In this document: in pieces, positions 1 through 6,369 of the stretch
Layout of the letters: every line of letters begins with the position of its first letter
Numbering within the stretch: position 1 is the stretch's first letter
Source: Muribaculaceae bacterium
Lineage (GTDB): Bacteria > Bacteroidota > Bacteroidia > Bacteroidales > Muribaculaceae
Assembly: GCA_029059965.1 (NCBI GenBank)
Contig: JAIDUY010000214.1
Coordinates: forward strand, 1-11,794
Reading direction: 5' to 3'
DNA length: 11,794 bases
The notes under the pieces: model-generated
The model's database searches: none
The model's input: the letters and a program-made list of their open reading frames with translations, nothing else
Told to the model about the DNA's origin: nothing
Made by a program: the position numbers and the translations under genes

Positions 1-54
1 AGTCCGCTGTGTATCAGAGACATGTTCCGCGCCATCCTCGAGGAAAAGATCTGA
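1..54 (+). CDS. 3' end of an unidentified gene (C-terminal 17 codons)
   Basis: An open frame enters from the left edge and ends at TGA 52-54. The last residues read SPLCIRDMFRAILEEKI, a charged, probably helical tail. It is too short to assign to a family, and I do not recognise it. It is taken as coding because the frame is open to the window edge and a perfect hairpin followed by a T-run lies about 20 bases after the stop, as expected for the end of a transcription unit on this strand. The gene start and function are outside the window. Confidence 0.5.
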   Translation, partial: SPLCIRDMFRAILEEKI

Positions 55-72
55 CCAACCATGAATAAACTG

Positions 73-108
73 AGGTTATCGTTCCTGCGCGGACGATAAC
101 CTTTTTTT
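73..108 (+). terminator. Intrinsic (rho-independent) terminator
   Basis: The arms AGGTTATCGT (73-82) and ACGATAACCT (93-102) are perfect 10-base inverted complements around a 10-base loop. The run of seven T (102-108) begins with the last base of the stem. It should end transcription of the gene that stops at 54. The T-run finishes only eight bases before the helicase start codon, so a promoter for the helicase has almost no room downstream of it. The element could therefore also act as an attenuator in front of the helicase. Confidence 0.85.
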
Positions 109-116
109 AAGCCACT

Positions 117-1436
117 ATGGTCGACGAACTACGCAGACGCGCCGCCGAGCGCCTGGACATCCACACTTTCAACGCCATGCAGGACGCCATGGCCGCACAG
201 CCCCTGCCGGCACGCATACAGCTGCAGGCGCCCACGGGAGCGGGCAAGACCCTTGCCTTCGCCGTTCCCTTCATAGCCTCGCTGCCGAAAGGGCGCGAGG
301 GCATCAAGGGCGTCGTCATCGCCCCGACGCGCGAGCTCGTGCTCCAGATTTTCGAGACGGTGCGCACCCTGGCCACGCCCGACTTCAAGACGGCGGCCTT
401 CTACGGCGGCCACGACATGCAGGCCGAGATGGCCTCGCTGACAGGCAGTCCCGACATCATAGTGGCTACCCCCGGCCGACTGCTGGACCACATACACCGC
501 GGCGCCGTCGACCTGCGCGGGGTGCGCTCGCTGGTGCTCGACGAGTACGACAAGGCTCTCGAACTCGGATTCCACGAGGAGATGCGCGCCATCATGCGCC
601 GCATGAAACGTGTGTCGACCCTCATCCTCACCTCGGCCACAAGCGCCGCACAGCTGCCCGACTTCGTGGACGGCGTGGACATGAGCACCCTCGATTTCTT
701 CGACGGCGAGGCTCCGGCTCCGGGGCTGACGGTCAGCCGTGTGCACAGCGATGCCGCCGACAAGCTCGACACCCTCGAGGCTCTGCTGAGGCGCCTGTGC
801 GGCACCCGCACGCTGGTGTTCGTCAACCACCGCGACGCCGCCGAGCGCGTGGCCACAGCCATGAGGCAGCGCGGCATAGAGGCCGGCCTCTACCACGGCG
901 CCCTCGAGCAGGACATGCGCGAACGTGCCCTGATTCTGTTCGGCGACGGCACCACTCCCGTCCTCGTGGCCACCGACCTTGCCGCCCGTGGTCTGGACAT
1001 CGACGGCGTCGAGGCCGTCGTACACTATCATATGCCTCTGACGCCCGAGAACTGGACGCACCGCAACGGCCGCACCGGCCGTCAGGGCGCCGACGGCAGC
1101 GTCTACGTAATCATCTCCGATGTCGACAAGGTTCCTCCCTTCGTCACTTGGACGGACGAGGCCGAGCCTGCGTCGATGCCCGCTCAGACCTGCCTGCCAC
1201 GCATCACAACCCTCTACATCAACGCCGGAAAGCGCGACAAGATTTCGCGCGGCGACATCGCCGGATTCATCCTGCGCAACAGCGGCCTGGAGGCTGCCGA
1301 ACTCGGACGCATCGACGTGCGCGACCACTGCGCCTACGCTGCTGTCCCCGCAGCCAAGGCCCGAGAGACAGTCGAGGCGCTGAAGCCCTGCAAGCTCAAA
1401 AACAAGAAAGTGCGCGTCAGCCAGATCAAAGGCTGA
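117..1436 (+). CDS. DEAD-box ATP-dependent RNA helicase with DbpA-type RNA-binding domain
   Basis: This 439-residue cytoplasmic RNA helicase unwinds short RNA duplexes using ATP. The motifs appear in order: Q-motif-like F18/Q22, motif I APTGAGKT (38-45), Ia APTREL (69-74), Ib TPGR (118-121), II DEYD (142-145), III SAT (173-175), IV LVFV (233-236), V VATDLAARGLDI (284-295) and VI HRNGRTGRQG (315-324). Residues about 362-437, with LYINAGKRDKISRGDI, match the DbpA RNA-binding fold. In E. coli DbpA (a little longer, about 457 aa) that domain binds a 23S rRNA hairpin during large-subunit assembly, so a ribosome-assembly role is inferred here. Motif II has Tyr in place of the usual Ala. A TAA lies in frame at 108-110, so ATG 117 is the earliest possible ATG; no Shine-Dalgarno is visible. 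The helicase call is certain, but orthology to DbpA itself is less so. Confidence 0.93.
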   Translation: MVDELRRRAAERLDIHTFNAMQDAMAAQPLPARIQLQAPTGAGKTLAFAVPFIASLPKGREGIKGVVIAPTRELVLQIFETVRTLATPDFKTAAFYGGHDMQAEMASLTGSPDIIVATPGRLLDHIHRGAVDLRGVRSLVLDEYDKALELGFHEEMRAIMRRMKRVSTLILTSATSAAQLPDFVDGVDMSTLDFFDGEAPAPGLTVSRVHSDAADKLDTLEALLRRLCGTRTLVFVNHRDAAERVATAMRQRGIEAGLYHGALEQDMRERALILFGDGTTPVLVATDLAARGLDIDGVEAVVHYHMPLTPENWTHRNGRTGRQGADGSVYVIISDVDKVPPFVTWTDEAEPASMPAQTCLPRITTLYINAGKRDKISRGDIAGFILRNSGLEAAELGRIDVRDHCAYAAVPAAKARETVEALKPCKLKNKKVRVSQIKG

Positions 1437-1566
1437 CCGCCGCGCCCCGCAGACGGCGTGCCCCCGGTGAACAATAGTGGGCTTCCGCGGGTTTAGAATA
1501 TGTCCGCGCCTCCGAGACGCGGAGTTCATCACAACCTGTTACAATTCATCACCTCCCCAAGTTCCT
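1437..1566. other. Helicase-tamB intergenic region with alternative short hairpins
   Basis: These 130 bases hold no convincing gene. Two mutually exclusive short hairpins overlap. One pairs TCCGCG (1503-1508) with CGCGGA (1518-1523); the other pairs CTCCG (1510-1514) with CGGAG (1520-1524). No T-run follows, so neither is a standard terminator. TACAATTC (1540-1547) is a poor match, with two mismatches, to the Bacteroidota -7 box, and no -33 partner is seen. A frame open from GTG 1477 runs into tamB, but its first 30 codons do not resemble a TamB N-terminus. Confidence 0.35.
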
Positions 1567-4500
1567 GTGAAAGTGACTGATATACTGCGAAAGATTGCCA
1601 AGACCGTGATATTCGCCATCATCGGCCTGGTCTTTCTTGTCTGCGGCCTTACGGTGCTCCTCTACTCGCCGTGGGCCCAGCGGACACTCGTGGACGCCGT
1701 CGTAGGCCGCTACGGTCACATGTCCGACGGCACAGAACTCACTCTCGAAAATTTCTCGCTCCGCTTCCCCCTGCGCCTCGAAGTCGACGGCCTCAGCATC
1801 AGCAATGCCGGCGACACACTCATCGCCGCCTCGACCCTGCGCGCCGACGTCAATCCCCTCGGACTGCTCGCAGGACGCGTCAGTCTGCAAGGTGCCGCGC
1901 TCGGCGGGGCCCGCTACCGGATGGGCTCGCCCGACAGCGCCATGTTCATGACCATCGCCGCCGACAGCCTCGCACTGGCGCCGGCTTCGGTGGCACTGTC
2001 CGACCTGTCGATGGAGCTTAGCGACGCATACATCGGAGGCGGCCGCGTCGACATGGTGCTCAATCCCGACACCACGGCCTCGGCTCCGTCCGAACCCTCG
2101 ACAATGAGCATTTCGCTACAACGACTGCGTCTGGACCGCTTCGCCTACTCCATGCGCATGATGCCCACCATCGACACCCTCGGCGCGGTCATCGACTCTG
2201 CCGTGCTCGACAACGGACGCATCGACCTGCAGGACCAGACGGTCGAGCTCGGCATGTTCGGAGGCAAAGGTCTTGCAGCACGCTATATAAGCCCCGACAG
2301 CGCCGCTATAGCCGCATTCGGTCCCGTTCCGGAAAGCGCGCCCTCGGACAGCGCCGCCGCACCCTGGACCGTCACAATCGACAGCCTCGCCTTCGACCGC
2401 TCGCGGGCACTCTACGCCACCGCGGGCGTCAGGCCGCTGCCCGGTCTGGACTTCACATACATTCAGGTCGACGAGCTCTCGCTGCGACTGCACGACTTCC
2501 TCAACCGCGGCACCACCGTGCGCATTCCCCTCGAAGTCGAGGGTCGCGAGCGCTGCGGCGTGGAGCTGAGCACCTCGGGCACGCTCGACATCGACTCTGT
2601 CGCGCTGAGCTTCAGCGACTTCACCCTTAGCACAGCCGCAGGCAGCGAGGCACGCTTCGCCGGCAAGCTCGGCATGGGCGACATGGCCAACGACCCTACC
2701 CTGCCCCTTGCCCTTGAAATAGAAAGCAGCTTCGAGCCGTCGGACCTCGGCAAGATGTTCCCGGCCTTCGTGCCCTTCCTCGCCGGCATCCCCGCAGGAA
2801 GTCCCATAGAACTCGACGCCGATGCCTCGGGCACCACCGGACGGCTTGGACTCGACCGTGCCGACCTGCGCATCAACCGCTGCGTCACCCTCTCGGCCGA
2901 AGGCTATGTCTTGGATTTCATGAACCCAGACAATATCGGAGGCGACATCGCCCTGCGCGGCAACATTATCAACGTCACATCCTTCAAAAACAAGCTTCTC
3001 GACCCGGCTACCGCCCGCGAGCTCAGCATACCGCCCATGACCCTGCGCGGCCATGTCAGCATGAACCGCGGCGTGGCCTCGGGCAATCTCGCCGCCGTGA
3101 CGCACTCGGGCGACATCGGCCTCAACGCCCGTTGGGACAGCCGCCGCGAGGACTACCGTCTGCACCTCACCACCAACGACTTCCCCGTGCAGGCCTTCAT
3201 GCCCTCGCTCGGCATAGGCGCCGTGACAGCCACCGTGCAGGCCGAAGGTCACGGCTACAATCCCTTCGTGCGCGGCACCACAATCAGTGCCGACGCCGCC
3301 ATAGCCTCCGCCTCATACAAGGGCGAACGCTACACCGACATCGACGGCAAGGTCACCCTTGCCGACGGCCATGCCGATGTGCGCCTCAACTCCGACAATC
3401 CCAACGCCGACTTCACACTCACAGCCGACGGCAACCTCGACGGCGACACCTACGCATGGAACGCCGTGCTGGACGGGCGCAACCTCGACCTGCACGCCAT
3501 AGGCGTCACTCCCGAGCCTTGTATCGTGGAAATCAACACAAGCCTCGAGGCCGAGGCGACACCCAAGGAGAACCTCTACTCGGCGCATCTGGTGCTCGAC
3601 GAGCTCTACTACCGCCAGCTCAGCGGCACCATCGCCCTCAGCGATGTCGACGCCCGTCTGAACGCCTCGGACTCGCTGACAAGGCTCGACATCACCAACC
3701 GCGACATGACAGCAGGATTCAGCAGCCCCTGCAGCATCGACACACTCATAGCCCGCTTCACGAAGTCTTCGGAAATAATACAGCGGCAGTTGTCATCGTA
3801 CATGATTGACGCCGACAGCATAGCGCAGGCCCTGCCTCCGTTCGGACTCAATGTCGACGCCGGACGCTCGAACATGATCAACGACATCCTGAGCGTCGCC
3901 GACATGAGCGTGCGCAGCCTCGACCTCGACGCCCGCAACGACAGCTCGCTCGTGCTCGACATGACCGTGCGCCGCCTCTCGACCTCGTCGATGATCATCG
4001 ACTCTGTATTCATGCACGGCAGGCAGCACGACGCCCACCTGCACCTCACGGCAGGCATAGAGAATCAGCCCGGCAACATGGACCAGTGGCACAAGGTGAC
4101 CCTCAACGGTCGCATCGACGGCCACCGAGCCGAGCTGGGCGTCAAGCAGCAGAACCTGCAGGGCAAGACCGGTTTCGACCTCGGCATGGTGGCCACGGCA
4201 CAGCCCGCCGACTCCACCATCACCCTGAGTCTGCGCCCCTATACGCCCACCATCGGCTATCAGAAGTGGAGCGTCAACGACAGCAACTACATCAGCTACC
4301 GCATCCCCGACCGCCGCATCAAGGCCGACCTGCGAATGGAGGGCGGCAACAGCTCGCTGGCCATCTTCACCGAGGCTCCGCAAGCCACCGACGGCGCCAC
4401 GGCACCCGGTCAGGACGACATCGTGCTGCAGCTGACCGACATACACATCCAGGACTGGATTTCGCTCAATCCCTTCGCCCCGCCGATGAAGGGCGACGTC

Positions 4501-4590
4501 AGCGCCGACATGCGCCTCAACCGTCAGGGCGAATCGCTTGTGGGCAAGGGTAATGCCGGAATCACCAACTTCCTCTACGGCCGCCGTTAA
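1567..4590 (+). CDS. tamB: TamB (translocation and assembly module), N-terminal part, ended by a premature TAA
   Basis: TamB is an inner-membrane-anchored, AsmA-like protein. Its long beta-groove spans the periplasm and works with a TamA-type outer-membrane barrel in envelope and outer-membrane homeostasis. This part has 1007 residues. A basic N-terminus, MKVTDILRKIAK, precedes a single membrane helix (about residues 13-33), then a long repetitive beta-strand region rich in D, S, T and L, with many units of the 'LDID-LSFSDFTL' style. GTG 1567 is chosen as start because it puts the positive residues and helix at the very N-terminus. GTG 1477 would add 30 unlikely residues, GTG 1573 is an alternative, and the first in-frame ATG is far inside. 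The frame stops at TAA 4588-4590 but stays open immediately after it, so this is most of an interrupted gene rather than a complete protein. Confidence 0.85.
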   Translation: MKVTDILRKIAKTVIFAIIGLVFLVCGLTVLLYSPWAQRTLVDAVVGRYGHMSDGTELTLENFSLRFPLRLEVDGLSISNAGDTLIAASTLRADVNPLGLLAGRVSLQGAALGGARYRMGSPDSAMFMTIAADSLALAPASVALSDLSMELSDAYIGGGRVDMVLNPDTTASAPSEPSTMSISLQRLRLDRFAYSMRMMPTIDTLGAVIDSAVLDNGRIDLQDQTVELGMFGGKGLAARYISPDSAAIAAFGPVPESAPSDSAAAPWTVTIDSLAFDRSRALYATAGVRPLPGLDFTYIQVDELSLRLHDFLNRGTTVRIPLEVEGRERCGVELSTSGTLDIDSVALSFSDFTLSTAAGSEARFAGKLGMGDMANDPTLPLALEIESSFEPSDLGKMFPAFVPFLAGIPAGSPIELDADASGTTGRLGLDRADLRINRCVTLSAEGYVLDFMNPDNIGGDIALRGNIINVTSFKNKLLDPATARELSIPPMTLRGHVSMNRGVASGNLAAVTHSGDIGLNARWDSRREDYRLHLTTNDFPVQAFMPSLGIGAVTATVQAEGHGYNPFVRGTTISADAAIASASYKGERYTDIDGKVTLADGHADVRLNSDNPNADFTLTADGNLDGDTYAWNAVLDGRNLDLHAIGVTPEPCIVEINTSLEAEATPKENLYSAHLVLDELYYRQLSGTIALSDVDARLNASDSLTRLDITNRDMTAGFSSPCSIDTLIARFTKSSEIIQRQLSSYMIDADSIAQALPPFGLNVDAGRSNMINDILSVADMSVRSLDLDARNDSSLVLDMTVRRLSTSSMIIDSVFMHGRQHDAHLHLTAGIENQPGNMDQWHKVTLNGRIDGHRAELGVKQQNLQGKTGFDLGMVATAQPADSTITLSLRPYTPTIGYQKWSVNDSNYISYRIPDRRIKADLRMEGGNSSLAIFTEAPQATDGATAPGQDDIVLQLTDIHIQDWISLNPFAPPMKGDVSADMRLNRQGESLVGKGNAGITNFLYGRR
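4588..4590 (+). other. In-frame nonsense codon (TAA) splitting tamB
   Basis: The TAA follows codons for LYGRR and is codon 1008 counted from GTG 1567. The codons on either side are in the same frame and the same style (GRR, stop, VAAVKAEFDVQ), and the frame then runs open to 6369, so no insertion or deletion is needed. Restored, the gene would have 1601 codons including its final stop, in the usual size range for TamB of this phylum. A one-base change from TAC or TAT (Tyr), CAA, AAA, GAA, TCA or TTA would explain it. A sequencing or assembly error is equally possible. Confidence 0.9.
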
Positions 4591-4683
4591 GTCGCCGCCG
4601 TCAAGGCCGAGTTCGACGTTCAGGCCTCGCAGGCCGGCGGTCTGCGCGCCGACGCAAGCCTGCTCGGCGACGGCGTCAGGACA

Positions 4684-6369
4684 GTGACAATACACGGAGC
4701 CATGAACGACAGCACCGCCACCGGTCCGCTCGACCTGGACCTGTCCATGATACACTTCCCGCTGGCCACGGCCAATCCCTTCCTGCCCTCGGGCACGGGA
4801 CGCCTGTCGGGCACCCTCAACGGCTCGCTGCGCATCACGGGCAGCACAGATGAGCCGATCATGAACGGCTACCTTGACTTCGACTCGACCCGCGTCGACG
4901 TCGCCATGACCGGCAGCGCCTTCACATTCAGCGACGAAAAGATTCCCGTGGAGAACAGCGTGGTGACCTTCGACCGCTTCGCCATCACCGGCTGCAACGC
5001 CAATCCGCTGACCATCGACGGCACCGTCGACCTCACCCGAATCTCGGACATGAGCCTCGACCTGCGTCTTGCCGCCGCCGGCATGCAGCTGGTCAACACC
5101 CGCCGCGCCAGCCGCGGAGCCGACATCTACGGACGCGCCTTCATCGACCTCGACGCCCGTCTGCGCGGCTCGATGAGCTTCATGAGCGTCGACGCCGACC
5201 TCAGGATTCTCCCCGAGACCAACGTCACCTACGTCATGCCCGAAGCCACTTCCGAGCTGACAAACTACTCGACGGGCGACATGGTCAAGTTCGTCAACTT
5301 CACCGACAGCCTGGCCGTGGCCCGCGCCGACTCCATCGAGCCCTCGGGCATGATGATGCTCGTCGACGCCGACCTCACCATCGAGGACGGCAGCATCATC
5401 AGCGTCGACCTCAGCACCGACGGCACCAACAAGGTGCAGATTCAGAGCAACGGCTCGCTGGCTTTCAACATGACTCCCATGAACACCGGACGACTTACCG
5501 GACGACTCAACATCGACAAGGGCTTCGCACGCTACGGCCAGCCGCCCATCCTGAGCGAGCAGACCTTCCGCTTCAACGAGGGCAGCTATGTGGCCTTCAG
5601 CGGCGACATCATGAACCCGACCCTCAACATACACGCCACCAACGTCATCAAGGCCAATGTGACTCAGGAAGGCGCCAACTCGCGCCTGGTGAACTTCGAC
5701 GTCGGCCTGAGCGTGACGGGCACCCTCGAGCATATGGACGTGGCATTCGACCTCGACACCAACGACGACATCGCAGTGGCCAACGAGCTCGAGACCATGA
5801 GCCCCGAGCAGCGCGCCAACCAGGCCATGAACCTGATGCTCTACAAGATATACACCGGCCTCGGCACAAAGGGCAACGCCTCGCTGTCGAACCCGCTCTA
5901 CGGCTTCCTGGCAGGACAGCTCAACACCTGGGCCGCCAACAACATCAAGGGCATCGACCTGTCGTTCGGCATCGACCAGTACGACAAGACCGTCAACGGC
6001 TCCACCTCGCAGACCACGAGCTATTCCTACCAGGTGTCGAAGTCGCTCTTCAACGACCGCTTCAAGATTGTCGTCGGCGGCAACTACAGCACCGACGCCA
6101 AAGCCGACGAGAACTTCTCGCAGAACCTCGTCAACGACATATCGTTCGAATACTTCATCAACAAGACACGCACCATGTACGTGCGTCTGTTCCGCCACAC
6201 GGGCTACGAAAGTATCCTCGAAGGCGAAATCACACAGACCGGCGTGGGCTTCGTCTACCGCCGCAAACTCAGCCGCCTTGGCGACATGTTCCTCAGCCCC
6301 GCCCGTGTCCGCAAACGCATCGAGCGCGAAAACGCACGGCTGGAACAAGAAAACAACGAGCACAAATGA
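4684..6369 (+). CDS. tamB: TamB, C-terminal part (DUF490/TamB domain), separated by the upstream TAA
   Basis: This is the conserved end of TamB, in the same frame as the N-terminal part. Open frame resumes at 4591. GTG 4684 is the first plausible start and ATG 4702 the first ATG, so the fragment would be about 556-561 residues if translated alone. It carries the family's recognisable end: GRLTGRLNIDKGFARYG, then a FNEGSYVAFSGDIMNPTL-type strand pair, then an AMNLMLYKIYTGLG helix and SNPLYGFLAGQLNTW. In the family this domain meets the POTRA domains of the outer-membrane partner. The C-terminus is charged and ends in EQENNEHK. On its own the fragment has no signal peptide or membrane anchor, so it would probably stay in the cytoplasm and not work. 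No Shine-Dalgarno precedes GTG 4684 or ATG 4702. Its stop overlaps the tamL start by four bases (ATGA, 6366-6369). Confidence 0.85.
   Translation: MTIHGAMNDSTATGPLDLDLSMIHFPLATANPFLPSGTGRLSGTLNGSLRITGSTDEPIMNGYLDFDSTRVDVAMTGSAFTFSDEKIPVENSVVTFDRFAITGCNANPLTIDGTVDLTRISDMSLDLRLAAAGMQLVNTRRASRGADIYGRAFIDLDARLRGSMSFMSVDADLRILPETNVTYVMPEATSELTNYSTGDMVKFVNFTDSLAVARADSIEPSGMMMLVDADLTIEDGSIISVDLSTDGTNKVQIQSNGSLAFNMTPMNTGRLTGRLNIDKGFARYGQPPILSEQTFRFNEGSYVAFSGDIMNPTLNIHATNVIKANVTQEGANSRLVNFDVGLSVTGTLEHMDVAFDLDTNDDIAVANELETMSPEQRANQAMNLMLYKIYTGLGTKGNASLSNPLYGFLAGQLNTWAANNIKGIDLSFGIDQYDKTVNGSTSQTTSYSYQVSKSLFNDRFKIVVGGNYSTDAKADENFSQNLVNDISFEYFINKTRTMYVRLFRHTGYESILEGEITQTGVGFVYRRKLSRLGDMFLSPARVRKRIERENARLEQENNEHK

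Noticed and set aside
129..1532. 467-codon minus-strand frame opposite the helicase
   Set aside because: It is a shadow of the helicase gene, which has every expected motif on the + strand. The reverse product has biased composition and no recognisable domain.
1477..1566. TamB start at GTG 1477
   Set aside because: It would put 30 residues with no signal character before the basic and hydrophobic N-terminal anchor. GTG 1567 gives a normal TamB N-terminus.
4591..4683. A frameshift or small deletion as the cause of the tamB split
   Set aside because: Both halves are in the same frame, and the codons between TAA 4588-4590 and 4684 are open and TamB-like, so only a nonsense codon is needed.
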